A stretch of DNA of 64,000 nucleotides from Pseudomonas fortuita (GTDB taxonomy: Bacteria > Pseudomonadota > Gammaproteobacteria > Pseudomonadales > Pseudomonadaceae). The first letter of the stretch is position 1. The number at the start of each line of letters is the position of its first letter. The notes under the pieces were generated by a model. The model saw only the letters and a list, made by a program, of their open reading frames with translations. It was not told the origin of the DNA and searched no databases. Of the stretch, positions 53,610-61,020 are shown one piece after another. Made by a program: the position numbers and the translations under genes. The stretch lies in assembly GCF_026898135.2 (NCBI RefSeq), contig NZ_CP114035.2:3327501-3391500 (forward strand), read 5' to 3'.

Positions 53610-55471
53610 GGCCGTGGGCTGCCGTTGACCGGGGCGACCGCCATCTGGCTGTCGACCACGGGCGCGTCGGTGGCCGGCGCATTGCCGGGCACCTCCATCG
53701 GCGGTAGCGGTGCCATCTGGCGCACCTGCATGGCCGACTCGGTACCGGTGGAAAACTCCATGTCCGACGGGCTCTGGTACGGCAGGTTGCGCACGATGCG
53801 CGGGGTGATCGCCAGCACCAGCTCAGACTTGCTCATGTCGTCCTTGTTGCTGCCGAACAGCCGGCCCAGGCCGGGGATATCTCCCAGCCCCGGGATCTTG
53901 TTGCCGCTGGCGTTGTGGTCGTTGCGCACGAGGCCGGCCAATACCTGGGTTTCGCCATCGTGCAGGCGCAGGGTGGTCTGGGCGTTGCGGGTATCGACCT
54001 GGACCGGGATGGTGCCCTGGCGGGTAGCCTCCAGCGGGGTGGCGTTGCTGACTTCCAGGGCCACCTTGATCGCCACTTCGTTGTTCAGGTGCACGGTGGG
54101 CTGCACTTCAAGCTTCAGGCCTACGTCCAGGTAGGTGACACTTTCGGTAATCACCGGGCCCTGGGTGGACGGCACCGACGTGGCGCTGATGATCGGCACG
54201 CGCTGGCCGATGTGAATGCGTGCCTGCTCACGGTTGCTGACGCGGATCACCGGGCTGGCCAGGGTATTGATGTCCTTGTCCTGGGCGTTGATCTTGGCCT
54301 GTGGTGCCGGCGAGATGCTGATGCGGCTGGAATCGATGCCGCGCAGCTGGTCGAGCACGCTCACCGACTTGCCGTCGGACGTCAGCACGCCGAAGGTGTT
54401 GGGCCACTGCAGGCCAAGGTCGAGGATGCGCGAGGTAGCCACTTCCATCACCTCCACCTCCAGTACCACCTCGGGGTTGGACTGGTCCTGCGACTGCAGC
54501 AGCTTCTCGGCCATGCGCACGGCATCGGGGGTGTCGCGCATGGTCAGGGTGTTGAGGCGCTCGTCCACGAACACGTCGCGGGTCTTGAGCATGGTCTTGA
54601 CCATGTTCAACGCGGTGTTGGCGTCGATGCTGGTCAGGTAGAAGGTGCGCATGACCAGTTCCTGGTAGTCCTTGGTCTTCTGCGGCGAGTCGGGGTAGAC
54701 CATCAGGGTGTTGTCATTGACGATCTTCTGGCGCAACTGGTTTTGCTCCAGCAGCAGCGCCACCGCGTCCTCGATACGCACTTCACGCACGAAGATGGTG
54801 GCCTTCATGTCCGGGCGCAGGTCTTTGTCGAAGATGAAATTGATGCCGGCAACCTGGGACAGCACTTCGAAAATGGTCTTCAGGTTGGCATCGCGAAATT
54901 CCAGGGTAACCGGCCGATCCAGCTTGCTGCGCAGCTGCGGAAAGGGCTGCGCGGTGCGCGCCTGGACGTTCTCGATGTCGCTGCGCAGGGCAATGCCCTT
55001 CTGGTTCTGCGGGTCCAGGCGCAGCACTTCGCGCATGTAGCGCTCGGCGCCGAACAGGTCGCCCTGGCGCAATGCTGCCTGGCCCAGGGCCACGCGCTCG
55101 TCCAGGGTTCGGATCAGCTCCAGCTGGCGCGTACCTTCCTGGGCACGGCGGTTGTTCGGCTCCAGGGTCAGCACCCGGCCATAGCCCATGCGGGCGTTGG
55201 CAAAGTCATGGCGGATGCGGTCGGCATCGGCCTGGGTCAGCAGTGCCTCCACGGCGGCCTGGCGGCTGTGGGCCAGGGCGATGTTCAGCTCGGTGTCACG
55301 CGGGTCATCGCGCAGGGCCTCTTCCAGCCGGGCAATGCCAGCTTCGTACTGGCCCTCCTTCATCAACTGGTCGCTGTCATTGCGTACCGCGCTGGAGCCG
55401 CAGCCGGCAATGGCCACGCACAACGCCAAAAGCAGGAACGGAGCAGGCTTGCACAGCTTTGACGACTTCAT
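53606..55471 (-). CDS. secretin with TPR-type N-terminus (GspD/PilQ/MshL family)
   Basis: The 621-residue outer-membrane lipoprotein (lipobox IAGC, Cys24) starts with helical TPR-like repeats (about 30-170), then an STN/N0-like domain (VTLEFRDANLKTIFEVLSQVAGINFIFD), N1 (TFYLTSIDANTALNMVKTML) and the secretin pore domain (VGLKLEVQPTVHLNNEVAIKVALEVS, LAGLVRNDH, IPGLGDIPGLGRLF). The lipoprotein signal could make a pilotin unnecessary. Its ends overlap the neighbouring genes by four bases on each side. It should form the outer-membrane pore of the pseudopilus machine. Confidence 0.92.
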   Translation of the reverse strand: MKSSKLCKPAPFLLLALCVAIAGCGSSAVRNDSDQLMKEGQYEAGIARLEEALRDDPRDTELNIALAHSRQAAVEALLTQADADRIRHDFANARMGYGRVLTLEPNNRRAQEGTRQLELIRTLDERVALGQAALRQGDLFGAERYMREVLRLDPQNQKGIALRSDIENVQARTAQPFPQLRSKLDRPVTLEFRDANLKTIFEVLSQVAGINFIFDKDLRPDMKATIFVREVRIEDAVALLLEQNQLRQKIVNDNTLMVYPDSPQKTKDYQELVMRTFYLTSIDANTALNMVKTMLKTRDVFVDERLNTLTMRDTPDAVRMAEKLLQSQDQSNPEVVLEVEVMEVATSRILDLGLQWPNTFGVLTSDGKSVSVLDQLRGIDSSRISISPAPQAKINAQDKDINTLASPVIRVSNREQARIHIGQRVPIISATSVPSTQGPVITESVTYLDVGLKLEVQPTVHLNNEVAIKVALEVSNATPLEATRQGTIPVQVDTRNAQTTLRLHDGETQVLAGLVRNDHNASGNKIPGLGDIPGLGRLFGSNKDDMSKSELVLAITPRIVRNLPYQSPSDMEFSTGTESAMQVRQMAPLPPMEVPGNAPATDAPVVDSQMAVAPVNGSPRP

Positions 55472-55995
55472 GGTGCGCTCCCGACAGACAAGGTCTGTGA
55501 CTGGTGCAAAGGCAGGTAGACCAGGTTCAGCTCACTGGCCGATACCCGATCGAGGCGATAGGTGTCTTCGATGACGTCGCCCTGGCGCACGACGTAGAGT
55601 TTTTCGCCGCTCTGCAGAAAGATCTGCAGATCGTCGTTGTTACCCATACGGCCGATGAACTGGAACGGTAGCGCCGGCGCGGTCGGCGCTGCGGCCACGA
55701 TGGGCGCGACAGCCACGGGTTGTTCGGTGACGGTGGCCAGGGCTTGGGGTTTGCTCCATTGCTGGGTTGGGAACAGATCTCTGGAGGCCTGTTCCGGCCC
55801 TTTCGCGGCTAAAGCCGCTGCCACAGGTTCGGCGTTGCCCACAACGCCTGTGGGAGCGGCGGCGCGGCGATCCGACTTGCCCGCGAAGGTCGCAACGCTG
55901 TCTTCCTGGCCGAACCAGTGCCCGGGTGCCCAGGCGATGGCTGCGCTCACGCCAAGAAAGCTGGCCCAGATCACTGCACGTTGTGTGTTCATCAT
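55468..55995 (-). CDS. GspC/PilP-like inner-membrane connector, with REP-derived insert
   Basis: The 175-residue protein has an N-terminal membrane segment (about 8-24), a low-complexity linker and a C-terminal beta domain with FQFIGRMGNNDDLQIFLQSGEKLYVVRQGDVIEDTYRLDRVS, like the HR domain of GspC or PilP, which contacts the secretin. Residues 36-69 are encoded by a REP pair (55788-55889), read in frame without a stop. It overlaps the secretin gene and the PilO-like gene by four bases each. Confidence 0.78.
   Translation of the reverse strand: MMNTQRAVIWASFLGVSAAIAWAPGHWFGQEDSVATFAGKSDRRAAAPTGVVGNAEPVAAALAAKGPEQASRDLFPTQQWSKPQALATVTEQPVAVAPIVAAAPTAPALPFQFIGRMGNNDDLQIFLQSGEKLYVVRQGDVIEDTYRLDRVSASELNLVYLPLHQSQTLSVGSAP
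55788..55889. repeat. REP-like pair inside a coding sequence
   Basis: Two opposed arms, cctgttccggccctttcgcgg... with ...ccacagg at 55788-55827 and cctgtgggagcggcggcgcgg... ending cccgcgaagg at 55847-55889, lie entirely within the GspC/PilP-like gene. The first arm has the core gcggctaaagccgc. The two arms differ, as in mixed REP pairs of other pseudomonads. Confidence 0.8.
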
Positions 55996-56555
55996 GACCT
56001 CGACAGGTAAAGGGTCATGCGCAGGCGGGCATTCAGCTCGCTGTCGCCGATGCGTTTGCGTTGCAGCTCAAGGTCTTCCAGCACCACGGTCGGCAGCTGC
56101 TTCAGCAGGCTTTTGAGAAAGCCGCGAATCTGCGGGTAGCTGCCGCGCACCGGCAGCACGATCTGGTAGCGCGCCAGCTGGGTCTTGGGATCAATGCCCA
56201 GGGCGTACTCACCGCGCGCCAGGCTGATGTGCTCGGCGCTGGCCAGGTGGTACAGGCGCTCGATCAGCTCGCTGGCCTGGGGCTGCCCCGGCAGTTGCTG
56301 GCGAAGGCTGTCGAGGGCTTGCTGCTCGGGCTTGACGGCGATCTTCACCTCGCCACGCTTGACCCGCTCGACCTGGACGCTGGCGTCCGCTTCGGTGGCG
56401 CGCAGTTCGCGCACGCTTTGCCACTGCGGCAGCACCCCGGCGCACACCACGCCCACCACCAGCAGGCCCACGGCGGCGGCAGCCAGGCCAACCGGGCCGA
56501 TGCGGTGGAGGCGTTCCTGAAGGATAAGGCTGTTCAGTGATTCAAGGGCGGGCAT
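55992..56555 (-). CDS. PilO/GspM-like inner-membrane protein
   Basis: The 187-residue protein has one N-terminal membrane helix (about residues 22-42), a coiled stretch (ELRATEADASVQVERVKRGEVKI) and a small ferredoxin-like domain ending with QIRGFLKSLLKQLPTVVLEDLELQRKRIGDSELNARLRMTLYL. This is the layout of PilO and GspM. It overlaps the PilN-like gene by 14 bases. The assignment depends on architecture and gene order. Confidence 0.8.
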   Translation of the reverse strand: MPALESLNSLILQERLHRIGPVGLAAAAVGLLVVGVVCAGVLPQWQSVRELRATEADASVQVERVKRGEVKIAVKPEQQALDSLRQQLPGQPQASELIERLYHLASAEHISLARGEYALGIDPKTQLARYQIVLPVRGSYPQIRGFLKSLLKQLPTVVLEDLELQRKRIGDSELNARLRMTLYLSRS

Positions 56556-57084
56556 GGCCGGTCTCCCAGGTCGCAGTGAGGGTGAAGCGCACCGGGTGCT
56601 CAGGCTGCGCGGCCAACACCTCGTGGTTCAGCAGCGATACATCGCTGAGCTCGTCGCTGGCTTCCAGCCGCTGGTGGTACTGCAGCATCGCCTCGAGGTT
56701 GCGTGCTTCAGCGGCGATGCGAACCTGGCCTTTACGCGCGTCCGGGGTCAGGCCAAGCAGCGCGACATCGTCTTGCGGCAAGGCTTCGAGCATGGCGAAC
56801 AGCTGCTGCCATGGGCGTTGCAGTTGTTGCGACACACTGCGCATCTGTGCCAATCGCTCGGTCTGCTCACGGCTGGCAGCGGTACTTAGCGGGGCAGTGG
56901 TAGCCGGGCGGCGGCCCAGTTGCAGCTCCAGGCTGTGCACGCTGGCCTCAAGGTCTGCCTGCTCGGCCTGCAATTGCTGTTGCAGCAGCACCAGGCCGGC
57001 GACCATGGCGCAGCCCAGGGCCAGCAGCGACCAGGCCAGCGGGCCGCTGCGCCGGGGCTGGAAGTCCAGTTCAAGGCGGCGCAT
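56542..57084 (-). CDS. PilN/GspL-C-like inner-membrane protein
   Basis: The 180-residue protein starts with a basic MRRLELDFQPRR cytoplasmic stub, a membrane helix (about 16-36), a coiled coil, and a small alpha/beta domain (FAMLEALPQDDVALLGLTPDARKGQVRIAAEARNLEAMLQYHQRLEAS), the PilN pattern. It stands between the PilM-like and PilO-like genes, the order found in type IV pilus and MSHA loci. The start lies one base past the previous stop (TGACATG). Confidence 0.8.
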   Translation of the reverse strand: MRRLELDFQPRRSGPLAWSLLALGCAMVAGLVLLQQQLQAEQADLEASVHSLELQLGRRPATTAPLSTAASREQTERLAQMRSVSQQLQRPWQQLFAMLEALPQDDVALLGLTPDARKGQVRIAAEARNLEAMLQYHQRLEASDELSDVSLLNHEVLAAQPEHPVRFTLTATWETGHARP

Positions 57085-57085
57085 G

Positions 57086-57865
57086 TCAGGCCACCGCCCG
57101 CCACATGGCGCACAGGGGGTCGGCTTCGCTGGCCGGCTGGCACAGCTGCACCGCCGCCAGTTGCGGCACGTCGCCCCGGCCCGGGGCATGCAGGTACACC
57201 CGCGGCAGGTGCTCGCCATACAGCTCGCAGGTGCGCTCGATCAGTGCTTGCAGGGCCTGGTCGCTGTCGGCGCAACCTTGCGTCAGCACTTGCTGCCAGG
57301 CGCCGCCGGCAGCCAGCAACAGCACGCTGCGGCGCGGCTCGGCCAGCACGAACAGGAAGTCGCCCTGCTGCAGCTGTGGCGAGCAGCGGTTGTAGGCGGC
57401 CATCAGGTACGGTTGCACCGAGCGCAGGCTCAGGCGGCTTTCCCGGCCCAGCGCCTGCAACCGTTGCAGCAGTGCGTCGGGCAGCGCTGTAGCGATGCGG
57501 GCGGCGCCGGCAGGCTCGGGCGACAGCACGATGCGCCAGTCGTCCAGCGGCTGGCCGTAGAGGTTTTCGAAGCAGGCCCGGGCGTAGGCGTCCAGCTCGC
57601 GCGGGTGGCCGATGGCATCACTCCATGGCACCAGGCAGAAGCGGCTGTAGCGGGCCGACAGCAGCACCCGCAACTGGGCGCCACGTACGGCGTGCTCGGC
57701 CAACAGACCGGCCAGCGCGTCGACGGCGGGTTCCCAGGCGGGCTGGGCGCCATCGCAACTGAACCCGCGGGTGCCCAGCCACTGGTGTTGGTGTTTGTGC
57801 CAGCAACCCAAGCCGACACCCTCGGCGCCCAAAACAGCGCAGAAACGATCAGATGAATGTGACAC
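57086..57865 (-). CDS. PilM/GspL cytoplasmic-domain-like protein
   Basis: The 259-residue soluble protein occupies the PilM position between the ATPase and PilN-like genes. A start at GTG 57865 is supported by GAGGAG seven bases upstream; it overlaps the ATPase gene. Segments such as CAVLGAEGVGLGCW, LRVLLSARYSRFCLVPWSDA and SLRSVQPYLMAAYNRC recall the actin-like fold of GspL/PilM, though the protein is shorter than PilM. Assignment is mainly by position. Confidence 0.65.
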   Translation of the reverse strand: MSHSSDRFCAVLGAEGVGLGCWHKHQHQWLGTRGFSCDGAQPAWEPAVDALAGLLAEHAVRGAQLRVLLSARYSRFCLVPWSDAIGHPRELDAYARACFENLYGQPLDDWRIVLSPEPAGAARIATALPDALLQRLQALGRESRLSLRSVQPYLMAAYNRCSPQLQQGDFLFVLAEPRRSVLLLAAGGAWQQVLTQGCADSDQALQALIERTCELYGEHLPRVYLHAPGRGDVPQLAAVQLCQPASEADPLCAMWRAVA

Positions 57866-59522
57866 GGTTGATCTCCTCAAGGGTGGTGCGGCCGTCGCGG
57901 ACCAGGTCCAGGGCCGAGGCCCGCAGCAGGCGCAGGCCGCGCTGGCAGGCGAGTGTCTTGATTTGCGACAGGGGGCGGCGCTCGACAATCATTTGCCGCA
58001 GGTCGTCATCCAGGTGCAGCAGCTCCGCGATCGCGCTGCGGCCGCGAAAGCCACTGCCACGGCACTGGCCGCAACCCTGCACGCGAACGAACCTCCAGCC
58101 GGCCACGCCCTCACGGCTCAGGCCCGAGCCATACAGGGTGTCGTCATCCACTTCGCAGGGGCTGGAGCAATGCGGGCAAGCCAGGCGGATCAGGCGCTGG
58201 GCCAACACTGCGTTCAATGCGGAGACGAAGCTGTAGGGGTCGACCTGCATCTGGCTGAAGCGGCCAATCACGTCGAACACGTTGTTGGCGTGGATGGTGG
58301 TGAACACCAGGTGGCCGGTCAGCGCCGACTGCACAGCAATTTGCGCGGTGTCCGGGTCGCGGATCTCACCGACCAGGATCTTGTCCGGGTCGTGACGCAA
58401 GATCGAGCGCAGGCCGCGGGCGAAGGTCAGGCCCTTCTTCTCGTTGACCGGGATCTGCAACACGCCGGGCAGCTGGTACTCGACCGGGTCTTCGATGGTG
58501 ATGATCTTGTCTACGCCATGGTTGATCTCGCTGATCATGGCGTACAGGGTGGTGGTCTTGCCGCTGCCGGTGGGGCCGGTCACCAGGATCATGCCGTAAG
58601 GTTCAGCGGCCAGCCGGCGCAGGGCGCGCAGGGTTTCGTCGGCAAAGCCCAGGGCTTGCAACTGCACGCCACTGACCCGGTCGGACAAGTCCTGCTTGTC
58701 GAGCACCCGCAGTACGGCATCTTCACCAAAGATGCTAGGCATGATCGATACACGGAAGTCGATCTGCCGGTCGCCCACGGCAACCTTGAAGCGGCCGTCC
58801 TGGGGCACGCGTTTTTCGCCGATGTCCAGTTCGGCCATGACCTTGATGCGCGAGATGACCTGGTCGGCAAAGGCACTGCCACTGGCTTTGCCAGCGCCGT
58901 TTAGCACACCGTCGATGCGGTACTTGATGGTCAGGCCCTGGCCGGTCATGCCCAGGTGGATGTCGCTGGCGTGCAGCTTGAGGGCGTCGTACAGGGTGGC
59001 GTTGACCAGCTTGACCACGCGGCTCTGGTCTTCGCTGATGCTGGCCAGCGACAGGCGCTGCAGCGGGTCGCCTTCGCTGCTGGCCTCGGCGTCATGGTCA
59101 AGGGCATCCACGGCGTGGAAGCTTTCTTCATGGCGGGCCAGGAACGTGGCCAGTTCGGCGGGGTGCGCCAGGTACAACGGCGCGCCTTGCAGCACATCGT
59201 CGATCCAGGCCAGGCGGGCGGGGTCGAAGGGGTCGGCGAAAACGCCCAACAGCTGGCCGCCCTGCTCGATCAGCACGAATTCGCGCTTCAGGCACGCGGC
59301 GAGGCTGACCTTGTCAAAGCGCGGGCTGCTGGCCAGCAAGGTGTGGCTGGCCAGTACCGGGTAGTGCAGGGTCAGGCCCAGGCGCTGGATGAAGGTGTCG
59401 GGGCTGTCGCAGGCAAGGCGCTCGAGGCAGCTGAGCAAGCGCTCGTCGCTGGCTTGCAGGCGGGCCTGGGCCAGCAGGTCGCGGGGGTAGGCTGAGACTG
59501 TTGCATCGAATGCTTCTGGCAT
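57849..59522 (-). CDS. GspE/PilB-type assembly ATPase
   Basis: The 557-residue ATPase has an N-terminal MshEN/GspE-N region (about 20-150), Walker A GPTGSGKTT, Asp box (ITIEDPVEYQLPG), Walker B (ILVGEIRDPDTA) and His box (TGHLVFTTIHANN). A four-Cys zinc site is present (CPHC at one end, CGQC at the other, about 30 residues apart), typical of GspE. It powers pseudopilus assembly from the cytoplasm. It lies 61 bases after the receiver gene and starts the structural genes. No GspF/PilC platform gene follows. Confidence 0.93.
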   Translation of the reverse strand: MPEAFDATVSAYPRDLLAQARLQASDERLLSCLERLACDSPDTFIQRLGLTLHYPVLASHTLLASSPRFDKVSLAACLKREFVLIEQGGQLLGVFADPFDPARLAWIDDVLQGAPLYLAHPAELATFLARHEESFHAVDALDHDAEASSEGDPLQRLSLASISEDQSRVVKLVNATLYDALKLHASDIHLGMTGQGLTIKYRIDGVLNGAGKASGSAFADQVISRIKVMAELDIGEKRVPQDGRFKVAVGDRQIDFRVSIMPSIFGEDAVLRVLDKQDLSDRVSGVQLQALGFADETLRALRRLAAEPYGMILVTGPTGSGKTTTLYAMISEINHGVDKIITIEDPVEYQLPGVLQIPVNEKKGLTFARGLRSILRHDPDKILVGEIRDPDTAQIAVQSALTGHLVFTTIHANNVFDVIGRFSQMQVDPYSFVSALNAVLAQRLIRLACPHCSSPCEVDDDTLYGSGLSREGVAGWRFVRVQGCGQCRGSGFRGRSAIAELLHLDDDLRQMIVERRPLSQIKTLACQRGLRLLRASALDLVRDGRTTLEEINRVTFI

Positions 59523-59583
59523 GGCCTGCGACTCCGCTCAGGGGGCGCGTCGCAGGCTGGCTCAGCCAGGGATGCGGGCGCCG

Positions 59584-60117
59584 CTATTCCCCTGTGAGCA
59601 GTTGATCGTCGTCGGGCCTCGGGGGCTTGCCGCCATTACACCGGCGCTCAGCCAACACCCAGCTTCCATCGTACAACTGCAGGGGGAACGATTCGTTCCT
59701 GTTCTGGCGTCGTTCGACGAACCCGTCAGCCGGGTTGTCCGTGGCCCTGCGCCGGCGCTCGATGCCCATCAGGTCGAAGATCGCACGGGCCAGTTCCACC
59801 AGTGGAAACGGCTTGAACAGGACATGGCTCACACCCAGCTCGGCGGCTCGCTCACGCACCTCGACGGTGGGGTGGGCGGTAATCAGCATGAAGTGGCACT
59901 GCCTGTTCTTGCGTACAGCCTCCAGAACCTGAAAACCTTCCATGTCGGGCAAGCGGTAATCCAGCACGATGACTTGTGGGACCAGGCGTTCAGCCTGCTC
60001 GATACCACTGGCACCGTCGTGGGCAACATGAACTTCCAGGCCTTGCGCCTGCAGGTACGCTTGCAGGTTCTGCGCAAGAGTCTGTTCGTCATCGACTACC
60101 AATACTCTGTTCACCAA
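59584..60117 (-). CDS. stand-alone response-regulator receiver with C-terminal extension
   Basis: The 177-residue protein is a receiver domain: acidic pair in VVDDEQ, phosphoacceptor Asp53 (VIVLDYRLPDMEGF), Thr in LITAHPTVEV and Lys in VLFKPFPL. After about residue 125 it carries a 50-residue polar tail with two ERR motifs (GFVERR and WVLAERR) and no DNA-binding domain. It is first in the secretion operon and may regulate it by protein contact; no histidine kinase is adjacent. A sigma-54 promoter lies 60 bases upstream. Confidence 0.85.
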   Translation of the reverse strand: MVNRVLVVDDEQTLAQNLQAYLQAQGLEVHVAHDGASGIEQAERLVPQVIVLDYRLPDMEGFQVLEAVRKNRQCHFMLITAHPTVEVRERAAELGVSHVLFKPFPLVELARAIFDLMGIERRRRATDNPADGFVERRQNRNESFPLQLYDGSWVLAERRCNGGKPPRPDDDQLLTGE

Positions 60118-60366
60118 GGTCGACTCCCAAGAACTGCCCGGTTACCCGGTCTGCGAAGTGCGCCCTTGTAAAGGCTTGAGCAGGCTTCGTGCCAGGCGTG
60201 AAAAGTCATGTTGCGCCGTTGTAACTCATTGATTCGCTGAGGGTGCTGGCCAGCATCTGATACGCAGCAGGTAGCCGCACCCGCCCAGTTCCCCACAAGC
60301 GGGGAAAATGATGGCACATTGCCAAACCGTAAATCCCCAGCATTGGGGGAAACGCTATAAGGGGCC
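60118..60366. other. non-coding region ahead of the secretion operon
   Basis: The 249 bases hold the sigma-54 promoter and several small dyads (e.g. CCCCAGCATTGGGGG at about 60338, and TTCCCCACAAGCGGGGAA at about 60288). These may be activator sites or a terminator for the SurA-like gene. No frame is convincing. Confidence 0.45.
60178..60195 (-). promoter_or_regulatory. sigma-54 promoter upstream of the secretion operon
   Basis: On the minus strand CTGGCACG-AAGC-CTGCT fits the -24/-12 consensus, with GG and GC exactly ten bases apart. The predicted start is near 60168, about 50 bases before the receiver gene. The surrounding 60118-60366 is non-coding. Confidence 0.65.
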
Positions 60367-61008
60367 TCAGTCCGCGATCTCAACTGTAGCCGAAGCACGC
60401 AAACGTTGGCGCACAGACTGGCGCGCTTGCGCCTGCCGCTGATCGACAAGCGCAGCCCTGGCCAAGGCCAGGCCCTGTTCACGTATGACTGAAGGCTTAT
60501 CACTTTGGTTCTGCGCTCCTTGCAGTCTTTCCTGGTTGGCATCATAGAACGCCTGCACTTCAGCCTGGCTCGGTGCTTCGACTGCGCTGAGCTGGGCATA
60601 CACCTGCTGGGCCGCCATGTCTCGCCGGGTGTATTCACTGTACTGTGCCCTATCGAAGCCCGCCTGCGCCAGACGCCGTTCGAAAATGGCCGGGCTGCCG
60701 AACGCGGCTTCTACCTCGCCGACATGCGCCGACACCTGCTCGTCGCTGATGACGATGCCTTGGCGCCGCGCCTCCTGCCACAGCAGCTCCTTGTCGATCA
60801 GTTCGTCCAGGGCCTGATCGCGCAGGCGCTTGTACAGGCCCGGGTTGCGGATGCTGGTCACCGCACGGCCCTGGGCGTCCAGGTACTCACTGAAATAGCG
60901 TTCCAGGCGCGTCAACCCGATCTCCACGCCATTGACCCGAGCCGCCGGTACATCGGCCCAGCTCGGCCCGGCCATTACCAGCAACAGGCACAGCAGCACA
61001 CTACGCAT
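60367..61008 (-). CDS. SurA-like periplasmic chaperone without parvulin domain
   Basis: The 213-residue protein has a signal peptide ending WADVPAA (about residue 18) and a helical SurA-N type domain: VNGVEIGLTRLERYF, LRDQALDELIDKELLWQEARRQGIVISDEQV. No rotamase domain is present. The middle and C-terminal parts are helical. It lies upstream of the secretion operon on the same strand and 12 bases after the cytochrome gene, with GGAGGT before its start. A role in folding exported proteins is inference. Confidence 0.8.
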   Translation of the reverse strand: MRSVLLCLLLVMAGPSWADVPAARVNGVEIGLTRLERYFSEYLDAQGRAVTSIRNPGLYKRLRDQALDELIDKELLWQEARRQGIVISDEQVSAHVGEVEAAFGSPAIFERRLAQAGFDRAQYSEYTRRDMAAQQVYAQLSAVEAPSQAEVQAFYDANQERLQGAQNQSDKPSVIREQGLALARAALVDQRQAQARQSVRQRLRASATVEIAD

Positions 61009-61020
61009 GGCAACCTCCGC

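Noticed and set aside
53915..55462. 515-codon plus-strand frame opposite the secretin
   Set aside because: Shadow of the secretin gene, rich in Val, His and Gln and without motif.
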